Positions 1 through 10,847 of a stretch of DNA of 64,000 nt are shown here, one piece after another (the stretch's first letter is position 1; the number at the start of each line of letters is the position of its first letter). The position numbers and the translations under genes are program-made. Source of the DNA: Penelope pileata (Eukaryota; Chordata; Aves; Galliformes; Cracidae); assembly GCA_013396635.1 (NCBI GenBank), contig WBMW01005106.1, forward strand, positions 620,001 to 684,000, written 5' to 3'. The notes beneath the pieces are model-generated. The model ran no database searches, was not told the origin of the DNA, and saw only the letters and a list, made by a program, of their open reading frames with translations.

Positions 1-67
1 TTGCAAAAAAAAAATAAAAATAGTAAGCATTCTTAAAGGTAGAAAAGGTCAGTAAATACTAAACTCC

Positions 68-136
68 TTATCTGGCTGTCAGAGCATTGCCCTCTAGTAT
101 AGTGGCCCCTGTTGCTTCCAAAGTGAGTTGAGCTGT
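68..136 (-). CDS. Candidate terminal coding exon, unidentified minus-strand gene
   Basis: On the minus strand the acceptor TTCTCCACAG is followed by 22 codons (TAQLTLEATGATILEGNALT, then AR) and a TAA stop. It is in phase 0, matching the phase-0 end of the candidate exon at 1621-1722. I do not recognise the peptide. No poly(A) signal is visible in the few bases remaining to the left. This could be a chance match. Confidence 0.3.
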   Translation of the reverse strand, partial: TAQLTLEATGATILEGNALTAR

Positions 137-1620
137 CTGTGGAGAAGTGAATGATGGGAGTATCTGCCACACGCACTAGTTTTTGGATGTCCTTCATATC
201 AGGAACTCAAATTGCAAGTTAAAGCAGTAAACCACAGGGAGGGTAGCAATGCCCCTTCTAAAGGTGAATTTCTCGGGATTTGGCCCTTATTGCTTCATGG
301 ATAATCAATTTTACCTTTTTGTACCAGGACTGGTTTGAAGACAGGATATTCTGGTTGGATTTACTTCTTTTCAAGGATTTTCTTATTGGATACAAAAGAG
401 TTCTTCATAAATTTTTCATGACTCTTGACAGTACCTCCATTTAATGATGTCATTTTGAGAATGACAAGTTACAAAAGCTTTGCATCCCTCAGAATTCTGC
501 CCTTAAATTTGCACAGGAAAGTAGTTGTTTAGTAAGACCCCGCAGTTCCATCATGCAAAGGCAGTGACTACATCTAGGCTAGACATTATGAGCACTAATA
601 AGTGTTTACTCAGTTGATATTTGTTCCTGTTTAATAAACAATTTATCCCATGCTAATATTATACATCTAACCTCATGGAAACCAATCTGATGCAACTGGG
701 TACACAAGAAATAAAATTAGTGGCTTTTAAAATCTAAACACTGGAAACAGTTCATTCCAGTTGAAATACTTTGTGATTTTGCTCTGCAATAAAGATTGGA
801 CTCTCAAATCAACAGAACTATATTTGTAGCACATGATGTTACTCTGTGTCAGTAAGAATGCCAGGGTTTGGCAAAAGTTGCTTACTGATTTCAATATAAA
901 AGTAGTTCTTCCCAAAATTTTCATATCACAGAGAATCACTTTCTCTAGATTTTCCTTCAGTAGCCCGCAGCTTTGAAACTGTGCTCTTCTGTTCTGTTAA
1001 AATATGTGGACTAATCTTTGGTGAACCAACATATTTGATTTAGTTGAAAATGTTTTAATAACATTTTCGGTTAGCATAGTTAGTTCATCTGCCAAGTATT
1101 ACATTTTTTCTTTCCCCACAAAATCAGGACAAACTGTACGTCTCCTGCTGTGTCCGAAGCCGATTTGGCTAACTTTCAGCCACGCTAATTAAAGAATGCA
1201 GCAGTCCTATTTTTAACTAATTTTAAAATACTACAGAAACACTGCTGGCAACTTTACTTGTTTTGATGCAAAATTAGTTAATTGTGCAAAAAGTTTTGTG
1301 GTTTGTTTTCTGTCACTCACATTCGCATCGTTGCACAGACCCACACTCAGATACTTACCATAATGCTAAGAGAAGGGAAACAATTACAAAGAGCTATCAA
1401 ATCCAGTTTCAGGACAAGGCTTAAGAACATAGATTTGCATAAATTTCTGTAAACAGATTGTGATGGAGGAGAGGAGAAGGTAAAAGAAAAAAGAAATAGC
1501 AACACCAAGGTTTAACAACCTTTTCTGGACAAAACTTGCCACAGTACAAAAAAGTTCTGTTTTGAAAAAAAATGTTTCTGTCATTTCCACTTTATTTAAC
1601 CATTTTTTAAAAATACTTAC
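137..1620. other. Upstream non-coding sequence
   Basis: AT-rich unique sequence. Apart from a small CpG-containing patch at 1137-1185 with weak exon-like signals on both strands, I see nothing I can support. If the minus-strand exon candidates are real, this would be their last intron. Confidence 0.5.
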
Positions 1621-1722
1621 TACATAAAGTTTATTAGCATTAAGCACTCCAGGCATCAGACTTCGAAATATTCCAGACCTTAAAATGTGAGTGGTATAAT
1701 GTCCCAAGTGTGAAATGGTTTT
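1621..1722 (-). CDS. Candidate internal exon, unidentified minus-strand gene
   Basis: This 102-base block is open in only one frame. On the minus strand it lies between the acceptor TTCCAATTAAG and the consensus donor GTAAGT. It would encode 34 residues including HLGHYTTHILRSGIFRSLMP. Both ends are phase 0, which fits the candidate terminal exon at 68-136 but not the phase-1 end of 2083-2185. The protein is not recognised. Confidence 0.33.
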
Positions 1723-1852
1723 CTTAATTGGAAAATAAAGCAACAAGATCAGGCAGGCACTAAATTTGCAGTACCAACTCCCTACTTCTCACCTACACAG
1801 TTTATTTTTACACTGCATTGGTATTGCTGGCCATACTCTTAGCTTACAGGGA

Positions 1853-1922
1853 CAAAACCTATTCTGTTTGAAGTCAGTGGGCATTTTGCCATAGATTCAA
1901 TAGGAACAGAATCTGGCATCTG
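1853..1922. repeat. Old palindromic repeat (MITE-like)
   Basis: The segment is roughly self-complementary: ATTCTGTTTGAAGTCA on one side pairs imperfectly with the complement of AGATTCAATAGGAACAGAAT on the other. It resembles the common amniote palindromic element containing TGAAGTCAATGG and TTTTGCCATTGA. Confidence 0.45.
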
Positions 1923-2082
1923 AAAGCACAACTGCATGTGATGAAATATGGACCTGCAAAGTGTTTGGTTTGTGGTTTTACCTGCCTTCATGACTCTATT
2001 TTCCTTACAGCTGTTCTTAGTTAAATGTTCTTTTAGGCATCCGATCTTTCAGGTCAACAAAATGTTGCACAAAACATCTTAC

Positions 2083-2185
2083 CTTCTCCCATTTCTTCCA
2101 ACTGGGTTGTGTAATCTGAATCAGTTCGATGCATCTGATAATCATTTTTGCCCATTATCTTTTGCTGTTTTTTGGGTTGTGAGGG
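2083..2185 (-). CDS. Candidate internal exon, unidentified minus-strand gene
   Basis: This 103-base block sits between a strong acceptor (TGTGTTTTTCAG) and the donor GTAAGA on the minus strand. The other two frames are closed by stops. It would encode a hydrophilic 34-residue stretch including KNDYQMHRTDSDYTTQLEE, whose composition looks protein-like. It ends in phase 1. I cannot name the gene. Confidence 0.42.
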
Positions 2186-3060
2186 CTGAAAAACACAGGT
2201 GCACAGACTGTTCATCAGCATTGCTGTTGTAGCTCTTCCTAGGTGTCAGCTGCTGCTGCAATGCATGAAGTCTTTAACAACGAACAGGTTCCTGGAGAAT
2301 GTTGAAGTACTGACACATGCAGGGTTAGTGTTCAGCTTGAGAGTATTCCAGGGCAATATGAGAGACTATAATCCTTTCTTTTGGATCATTATTCCTTCTT
2401 TATTCCTACAGTAGCAAGCACTGCCAACATGTCTGGCTTTCCAATGAAAAGGGACACTGTACAAAAAGATGAGGGAGGGCTTAGCTGGTTACTAAAAACA
2501 CACAGAAAAAGTGGTCCAAAAAGAAAAACTGGATAGGTGGGCACATCAAAAATGAGTTACAGATCCTCTGCCACTCTTTGTTCCTGCATTCAAATAAGTA
2601 AAGATTCCCAAGATTTTGTGATCCATGGGAACTGAATTTGCTGGCTCGCAGCCAGCTGCCAGTGCAGAGGTTCACATCACACAACTTCCAACACAGTAGG
2701 CATCTTCTGATCTGAAGTCACATAAGCTTGTTGCCAGATTCACTCTTGGCCTTAAACTGATATGGAATTACCAGCTGACTGCCAAGGGAATTTTAGCTTT
2801 ATTGCAGCCCCTTTCCCACTCCTCTGCTGTAGAGCTGGCAACTCGCTCGTTCCCAGAGTCACCTCGTCTTCTCTCTGGTACCTCAGCCCCATCTGCAAGC
2901 TGTGGAGAGCCAGAGTGAATGCATAGCATGAAGCAGAACCATAAGTACATGTTCTCCTGAGTTTCTTCTGCCATTGTAGCATCCTCCTGAGGCCTACAAG
3001 CTGGAGGAAAGGCAGGTCCCTGCCATAGGATTGTGAAGGAAGAGCTGTGCTCCCACCACT

Positions 3061-3613
3061 AGCCAAAAAGGCTGACGGCATCCTGGCCTGCAGCAGTAGG
3101 CCAGTAGGAGTAGAGAAGTGACCGTCCCCTCGTATGTGGCACTGGTGAGACTGCACCTCAAGTGCTGTGATCAGATTTGGGCCTCTTACTACAAGGAGGA
3201 CATGGAGTTGCTCAAGTGTGTGTAGAGAAGAGCAAGGAAATTGGTGAAGGGACAAGAAAATGAGTTATGAGGAGTGGCTGAGGGAACTGGGGCTGGAGAA
3301 GAGGAGGCTGAGGGGACACCCAATTGCTCTCTACAACTACCTGAAAGGAGGCTGCAGCAAGGCAGGTGTTGGTCTCTTTTCTCAGGTGACAAGGGATAGG
3401 ATATAAGGAAATGATCTCAAGTTACACTGGGGCAGGTTTAAATCAGCCATGAGGAAGAACTTCTTCATGGAAAGGGTGATCAGGTATCGGGGGGGCTGCT
3501 CAGGGAGGCGGGGGACTCCCCATCCCTAGAGGTATTTAAGAGACCTGTGGACATGGCACTAAGGGACATAGGGTAATGATGGGACTCAGTAGGTCTGGCT
3601 GATGGTTGGACTT
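3061..3613 (+). mobile_element. CR1 LINE fragment, sense, interrupted (5' part)
   Basis: The sequence matches the 3' region of avian CR1 in sense orientation, with degraded relatives of the phrases for tandem Tyr-Lys-Lys-Asp and for GAGAAGAGGAGGCTGAGGGG. It stops at GGTTGGACTT and resumes after the antisense CR1, so this is the older, interrupted copy. Confidence 0.75.
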
Positions 3614-4203
3614 AGAATCATTGAACCATTAAGTTTGGAAAAGATCTCCGAGATTATCTAGTCTAACTGTCCACCTACTGCCAAGATTACCCACTAAACC
3701 ATGTCCCTCAGTTCCACATTCAGACGTGCCTCGAACACTTGCAGGGACGGTGACTCCACCACTCCCTGGGCAGCCTGTGCCAATACCTGACCACTCTTTT
3801 GGAAAAAAAGTTTTTTGTAATATCTAACCTGAACCTCCCCTGGTGTAACTTGAGGCCATTCCCTCTCGTCCTATCGCTAGCTATATGGGAGAAGAGGCCG
3901 ACCTCCACCTCACCACAGCCTCCTTCCAGGCAGCTGTAGAGTGCAATAAGGTCTCACCTGAGCCTCCTCTTCTCCAGACTAAACAATCCCAGTTCCCTCA
4001 GCCATTCCTCATAAGACTGTGCTCCAGACCCCTCACCAGCTTCATTGTCCTCCTCTGGACATGCTCCGGGGCCTCATTGTCTTTCTTGCACTGAGGGGCC
4101 CAAAACTGAACACAGTAATCAAAATGCAGCCTCACCAGAACTGAACACAGGGGGACGATCATCTCCCTGTTCCTGTTGGCCACACTATTTCTGATGCAGG
4201 CCA
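3614..4203 (-). mobile_element. CR1 LINE 3' fragment, antisense, nested in an older CR1
   Basis: It begins with the complement of the avian CR1 3' terminus (AGAATCATTGAACCATTAAG) and runs through the typical antisense blocks, such as CTCCCTGGGCAGCCTGT and CCTCTCGTCCTATCGCTAG. It is flanked on both sides by GGACTT (3608-3613 and 4204-4209), a possible target duplication. Confidence 0.8.
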
Positions 4204-4262
4204 GGACTTCGTGATCTTGAAGGTCTTTTCCAACCTAAATGATTCTATGTTCCTATGATTCA
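4204..4262 (+). mobile_element. CR1 LINE, sense, interrupted (3' end)
   Basis: GATCTTGAAGGTCTTTTCCA followed by ATGATTCTATG repeats is the canonical CR1 3' end. It completes the copy that begins near 3061 and was split by the nested element. Confidence 0.75.
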
Positions 4263-7200
4263 TTCACATCTGTCCTGCATCTGTCTCTGGCCTCAGTGGA
4301 GGAAACAAGCAGAACATATAATCCGATTACTTCTAGACAGGGGTCATGGCTAAAACACATCAACAAGACAAGCCTGCACTGCTGCTGCTCAGAAAGCATT
4401 GCTTTTTGGGCTCTGAGAAATGAAACTAGGAAACAGTACAACAGAGAAGGCAAGAACAGTCATTCCTACATTGCTTGTAATTCTCTGTTTCTGAGATCAT
4501 GAAAAACAAAGCCATTTAAATATCACAATCATTTCTTCTTTTATGAATTTCCTTCGTTTCACTGAATGGAAAGCACTTTCATTTATGTACTTGTGTGTGC
4601 TGGAATGAATTAGGACAAATCCTCTATTGATTTTACGATTCAGAATAGCTTATACACCATCAGGACGTCAGGAGGCATTTAGTTAATGTCCTTTTCAGTA
4701 CAGCCATTTGATTTAATCAGCGTGAAGCCTGCCCACGTGTAAATGCAGCCACTGACCCCTGAAGCACAGAGCCAAACACTGATAGCCTAACTCAACACAG
4801 TGAGCAAGATTCAGATCTCACATAAAGACTGGGCAGTGGAACCTACCTATACAAGACTTGAAACCAACCCATCAGCATAAATGGGTTTATTCATCATGAG
4901 AAGGATGATTTACTTTTGCTGCACAGGCCTGGACCTGAGAATACTTTCACACATAGGTTTTCTTTTGGGTGAGAAGCCCCATTCAAGTAAGCATTGGCAG
5001 GACTGGACCCAGCTATTTACTCTGTATAGTTGGCATTGCCAGCATCAACATTTTTGTTTCAGCTCCACATCAAAATTTGTGTGGGTGTAAAGCTTTCCCA
5101 GACATAGAGCACGAGCACGAGTCTCAACATTAACGAGGGAATCTATTAAGCTCTACTGCACGTATGTGTGTGCAAGAGTGTGAGCTTAAGTACTAATTAT
5201 AGTTTGGCAGCAGGTTGAAGTGGCTGTTCCATTCATACCCTGTATTTTTGCTTACTTATAACTTTCTTTAAAAACATTCCTTTGGGGCTGAAGTGTGTTA
5301 TGCTTGCTTTTGGCTCAGAGGTGACTGAAGAAAATGATAGGAGCTGCTTCCGAGTTACATGAGCCTGAAAGGAATGCAGTTCCTCCTGCACTCGCCCTGC
5401 TGGCTTGGTGCTCGTGAACTGGCAGGGGAGTGAAACAACTGACAGTGCCCTCTCTGAAGTGCCCAGAGAAGGATTCTTATCAAATGTTATCTCCTGCCAA
5501 GTCTCATGAACACTGCCAGCCTGGAATGATGATGAGAAGAGTATCTGGCAGCAAGGCTCTAGATTTTCAACATGAAATTACAGGGAAGGGATGTCACTAG
5601 CTGGGACTGGGCCACTTGTTTTTCTTGTATGAAAGACCGTCTCCATAATTTTTTGGGAAGTATATTGCTGCACTTATCAGTGCATGCAAGGCTTGTTTTC
5701 CCCTTGGAGCATCTGGGTGAGTTACTGTGAGACTGCCTGCTGCCAAGAAAGGATGTGTAAAAAAAAGTCTTCGGGAAACAGCAGCAGGAGTGCATTAGGA
5801 ATGCTTGCTGGTGGGCAATGCATTGCAGATACAGGGGACAGCATACCTCTCACTCTTCAGGGGTGTCAGTGTTTGACACATCCACTGGAAAGTGTGAACA
5901 AAATGTAGGGCAGCTCATTTCCTTTCTATCTCACACTCCAAAAGGCATTTGTTACATGCATTTGTCTTGCAGGTAGCAATCCTGGTTTTGAAGGCATTTG
6001 CTTCCAGCACTAATGACACGATCAGTTTTGCAAGGTGTTAAGTCTCATGTCAGGGCAAGGAGAGAGAAGTGTTATAACACACAGCAGAATTCACAACCAT
6101 CAGATTTGTTTTCCAGCTCTCTACTTAGATTATATGGCACGGGAGCTGCTACCTAGATAACCTACTCCTAAGTGAACGAAGTGAAATTAGTCCTGATCAC
6201 TCCTCTCCTGTGATACAGTACAGATTTGAGAAAAGTCTACTTGCTTTTCTCATGTCATGCTTTTCTCATGGTAGCTCTTGGGCAGCTGCCTTCTTCCTTA
6301 TCAAAGTCAGCTTGCTTTGGGGGAACTGAATAGCAAGAGACATTGACTACTCGTTAACTGGGGCTGTATGAGGAAGTGGCACAAGCTGCAGGGCTCAGAA
6401 TAGCATGCATGAGGAACGATGTTGGATATTGGTCTTATATGGAGAGGCACATAGGAGGAAATATGAAAGCAATGAAAGAAACAGTAAAGCTGGCACCACT
6501 TCCAGAAAGAGGGAAGAAAACTAAAAAAGATTTGTCTGGTTCAACAAGGACTTGAGGAAGCTGGTCTTGTCTGCAAGGACAAGAGGTTTGAACTAGATGT
6601 GAGGACAGTGAGGAGCTAGAAGAAAAGCGGGTGCTGTGAGAGGAATGCAGAGTAATAGGTGATTTCAGCTGGAACATTTTGGACAGGCTCAAGGGTGGTG
6701 TTTAGGTAGAAGAGAGTGATGCATGTGAAGCAGGAATGAACTGAGCATGGAATAACGATCATTAGGATTGAAAGGAAGGAGCTGAGTACTTAAAATCTGA
6801 GGGATCGGAAACAATTTTGTATGAACTGGATATAAGAGAAGCAAAAATAAAAGCTGGTGGGCTGTCATGTTATGTGTGGGCAAGAGGAATGTTGAGGCTG
6901 TAAACAAGCACATTTGGAGTAGTCGAGAGGGGAATCGGTTTTGCAATATTCTAGCAGTTCTCAGTGGCCATGTCTCCTCCTCTCCCCACATGTAATCTGG
7001 CCACTTTGCATACCTCTGCTGACTCCCTGGTCATGTTGGCAGCACGAAGGAGTAATGAGAACCACATGCCTGGGCTACCCCATTTCATTACATCACTAAT
7101 GAGTGTCACTTTGACCATAACCTTCCTACATTACAGCTTCTTAGAAATATGTTTATCTTCCTCTCAGAGGTGTTACAAATGCAAGTTAACTATTATCCGT

Positions 7201-9006
7201 AAAATTCTTTGATGAGTTGCTATGGTGACAAAAAAATATATTAAATTTTTATTATAGTCAAGCTGCAGTATTACTCAAAATGTCTTTCACAGCAAAACAA
7301 CATCAGGTAAATCTTTGCCAAACTCTTTGAAAATGGTTTCGAAATTATTACAGTGCAGTTAAATGAGTGGTGCTCTACTAGGTCAGGCAAAATCAGGCTA
7401 CTCAAAAGTGCATTCATAACCTTAGACTGTTTTAATAAACCACCTACATCAGAGAAGGCCATATACAGTGAGTGCTCTGGTTCTAGATCTGCAGCTGCTC
7501 TGGAGGTGCCCAGAGGTACACCAGAAATGAACTATGACAGGCATATGTCACACCTAGCTACATTCGGGAAGCCAAAGAACTGGTGTTTTCTGTTTCCTAC
7601 AGTCTATTCTTCCCTATATCTTCTAACTCAAACAGATGGTAAATTTCTGGGCTGACATCCCCCTTTCCTTAAAAGTTGGGGAAACTACCACAATCCTTAG
7701 CAGCAAATAAATCTATGATGATCCTTGAAATGGGTCATAGGAAACGTCTTGATACTAGCATGTTTGCCAGATCATTTATAAAACACTGAAACAGCATTTC
7801 CTGATCATATTCAGGTGGCTTCACTGCCTCTGGTTTGCCTCCCTATTGCCTCCTCACCCCATCACTGTCACTCTTAACCATTCCCCTCAGCCATTCCACC
7901 CTCGTTCCATTGAACCAGCCCCATTTCAAGATTTTTTGCCTCTGCAATTTTTATTCGTCAGCCCCCTTCACTTCCCAGATTATGGTTGCTGGTTTCTTTT
8001 GTTGCTGTTTCCAGATATGCCCTCTGAGCCTTAGCAATGAGCCTGCTACAGCTTATAAGCATGTGCACAACCATGTGCCTTACCAGTTTTATGCCTTAGA
8101 AAGGCTGATGTCAAAGAGATCTGAAATTCAGCCAAAACACCCCCTTTAAATCTGAAGCTATGCCTGATTAACAATGACCCCAAACCACAGCTTTCCTAAT
8201 AGTCTGCTGAACATTTGCAAGACTATGAAGCATGGAGGAAGGCATGGATGCCAGCAGAACTGTGAGCATTAAAGCACTCGGTTGGATTGCAGCAGACATT
8301 ACAGCGTGGCAGGCACCACACAGAGTAGAAACAACACTGTTGCAAGAAAGTGATATGCATAATAAATTACAGAGGTCACGCTGAGGCAAGATTTTCAGCA
8401 CTGCACGGTAAACATTGGGAGAAACAGCCCTGCCAGCTTGCCTGTCCTTTCAGGATAGCTGGATGCCAGTGAATCACTGACTCTTTTGGGAGCTTGTGAG
8501 TGCCACATGCAGCGTTTTTGCAGGAGCTGGATCCATACTCTGGAAGAACTCTTCACAAGAGAAAAGAATGTTGTTTAGGTTTGCAGCTTTGCTAAATATA
8601 GGACCCATATCTTCAGACTAGTTTCTCTCCAAATGTGTACTCCCTTCTTCTTTCATTCTCAAGCATGCCCGGACACACAAATAAAAACAAATGAGTTATA
8701 AACTAATCAAACTTGTTTTCTTCAGGTTGGAAAGGAAAAGAGATTAATATTTTGATTTCAATTTCCACATCTTTGGGAGGTGCTCAGATATTATCTAACA
8801 CAGTGCTTCAAGCTCCTCACTGTAAAGGTACTAAGTGCCTCCCAAGCAATTAAAAAGCAACAATGACAAAAATAAGTCTTCCCATCACTTTTCTCTCCCA
8901 TTTCTACTTAAGAACAAAAATAATGAGTAACATTTTTAACTGAGTGGGGTTAAACTGTGAGATTTCTGTGCATATGAAGAGCTATAGAAAGTTAGGCTAA
9001 ACTTAC
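4263..9006. other. Upstream non-coding sequence without recognised genes
   Basis: Unique sequence of average composition with no long credible reading frame. A stop-free block lies on the minus strand at 5256-5520, and there is a purine-rich stretch on the + strand at about 6470-6950. Neither is supported as a gene. Confidence 0.5.
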
Positions 9007-9260
9007 TTTTGGTTTTGAACCTTTAAGACCAAGGCCACTTTTTGTCCTCTTAGGAATGAGATGTTTTGTCCAGGTCTGGTCCGGGTAACTCCTACAGTCA
9101 CAAGCTTCCTCTGTTTGGATAGTTTCACTGTTCCTGGAGAAAGTAATGGGCAAATCAGAGAAGAAACGATGGAGCTTAAATTACTTAGGCCAACTTCATG
9201 GACCTTTTCCAAATAGCAAGCAACAGTTCTTGCAGTGGGGTGTTGAAATCCTGGTGCTAG
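9007..9260 (-). CDS. Candidate exon, unidentified minus-strand gene
   Basis: The minus strand is stop-free from an acceptor (TTCTAACTTCAG) to a consensus donor (GTAAGT next to 9007). A second, stronger acceptor (ACTTTCTCCAG) would shorten the exon to 9007-9133. The shared part encodes VKLSKQRKLVTVGVTRTRPG and a further hydrophobic-basic stretch ending KVQNQ. The product is unknown. The exon may belong with the candidates at 68-2185 or to something else. Confidence 0.35.
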
Positions 9261-10429
9261 CTGAAGTTAGAATAAAAAATACCAGCAGTGTTAAAATCAT
9301 TTAAATCTCTGATTTACAATATAATTTGGAAACAATACAAAAAGAGGACATATTCACAGTGATTTGTGCTGCTGTGTCAATAGCCCATAGCAGTCTCAGT
9401 GTTTCTGCGGTGTGAGGCTTTATGCTAAAGCTGTCTCATCTCTGAGTCCGCTGCTGTATACATTGGTGATTTATTTCCCCAGCGTGGGTATGTGGAATTC
9501 CAGAAGCAGGTCAGAAGGAGCCAAAAAATACAAACGTGACAGTATCTTCAAAGATCCTGGTGTTAGAAAGGAAGCAAGTTGTACATGTGTGAGCACTCCT
9601 TCCATATTCACAGCAATGACACTGTTTGGGCCCAGCTTTCACCAGTTATCCTTCATCTGACACTGACTTTCAGTAGGCATTATAAAGAGATAATCCTGCT
9701 TAGAGATCCCATCAAGCAGACAGAGCCAAGCATCATTTGTATACCACTTCTCTTTAAATTGCCTAATAAATGCTTCAGTAGCTTCATGAATCAGGGACGT
9801 TTCCAAGAAGAATCATCAGGAGGCACTTGTGGGAGAGGAGGAACATTTGGCTGCTGGAATACTGTGGTTTTGCTGCATTATTCGCCGCTGTGCATTTGGG
9901 AAGGAGTGCCCTATTGTAGCAGGCAGGGAAAACTGCACTTGGGTGGCTGCGAGGGCAATGCTGGTGCTCCTCATCCTGTCACTTTTATTTGAGACTTCAA
10001 GGTACCAAGCCTAGAGGAGGCACCTCGAGGAGCAGTTTGCTTTGATGAAAGGAAACACCAGGCAACTTTGCACAAAATCTCAATAAGTCAGAGGCAGAGC
10101 CGTCCAGTAAATCCAAGAGCCCTGAGAAGCATTAGCTGAGTAGTAAAACCGTGAGGGGTTGATCGTGAGAGGTCTGAAAAACACATTATTATTATTATTT
10201 TATTTGCCATAATTTACATTTGAGAACTTTTTGGCAAACTTTCAAGTAATGCTGAGGAGAAGGACGAACCACACAGCCCTCAACTCCTCACAGCCTCCAA
10301 AAAATTTTCATTGTTCAAAGTGTCCCCCAAGGAACTTCCACAAAACTTTCCGACCGAGAAATATGAAAACTTCCTCTCAGCTCACGCGGTTTTACAGCGT
10401 TTTTAAGGGCTTTAAGCCACCCCGAAGCC
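9261..10429. other. Proximal upstream region of PICALM
   Basis: AT-rich sequence leading to the CpG island. I see no repeat family or exon in it beyond the ATT microsatellite near 10183. Confidence 0.5.
10183..10202. repeat. (ATT)n microsatellite
   Basis: A short run of ATT units, roughly five to six copies, about 230 bases before the CpG island. Confidence 0.7.
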
Positions 10430-10548
10430 AGCCCGGTGCACTCCCCCCGGCCCTACCCCGGACAATCTCAGCTGAGGGGAGGGAACTACAAACGGCCACA
10501 ACGGCCGCCCCTCAGCAGCCCCCGCCGAGAGGAGGGGGCGCGCGACGC

Positions 10549-10559
10549 ACCACGTGACC
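10549..10559 (+). promoter_or_regulatory. E-box (CACGTGAC) just upstream of PICALM exon 1
   Basis: ACCACGTGACC is a full bHLH-zip E-box of the kind bound by USF, MYC/MAX or TFEB/MITF. It lies 27 bases left of the assembly gap that covers the start of exon 1. Binding is inferred from the motif only. Confidence 0.4.
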
Positions 10560-10585
10560 CCTCCCCTCCTTCAGCCCGAGGAGCT

Positions 10586-10763
10586 NNNNNNNNNNNNNNN
10601 NNNNNNNNNNNNNNNNNNNNNNNNNNNNNNNNNNNNNNNNNNNNNNNNNNNNNNNNNNNNNNNNNNNNNNNNNNNNNNNNNNNNNNNNNNNNNNNNNNNN
10701 NNNNNNNNNNNNNNNNNNNNNNNNNNNNNNNNNNNNNNNNNNNNNNNNNNNNNNNNNNNNNNN
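10586..10763. other. Assembly gap of 178 N
   Basis: A run of N hides the PICALM 5' UTR, the start codon and codons 1-15, plus the first base of codon 16. The flanks are very GC-rich, a common cause of sequencing dropout in bird genomes. Confidence 1.
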
Positions 10764-10847
10764 GCGTGACCGGCTCGGCGGTCTCCAAAACCGTCTGCAA
10801 GGCCACGACCCACGAGGTCATGGGGCCCAAGAAGAAGCACCTGGACT
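10764..10847 (+). CDS. PICALM: PICALM exon 1 (5' part in gap)
   Basis: This encodes residues 16 (split by the gap edge) to 43 and ends one base into the Tyr44 codon. It holds the ANTH lipid-binding signature KATTHEVMGPKKKH. The donor is GTGAGT at 10848. The start codon and about 15 codons lie in the preceding run of N. The exon is GC-rich and sits in the CpG island. Confidence 0.95.

Noticed and set aside
1137..1185. CpG-containing patch with an acceptor-like tract on the + strand and an open frame on the minus strand
   Set aside because: The signals conflict between strands and no donor fits. I could not choose a model.
1359..1365. Seven-base block with perfect acceptor and donor on the minus strand (microexon?)
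   Set aside because: Random sequence often produces paired splice-like signals, and a seven-base exon cannot be supported without RNA.
2752..3255. 167-codon frame on the minus strand
   Set aside because: About the left 60 per cent has no recognisable protein and the rest is the antisense of a CR1 copy.
6435..6991. Two adjacent minus-strand frames (85 and 100 codons)
   Set aside because: They come from purine-rich + strand sequence that gives Ser/Leu/Pro-rich chance frames. No domain is visible.
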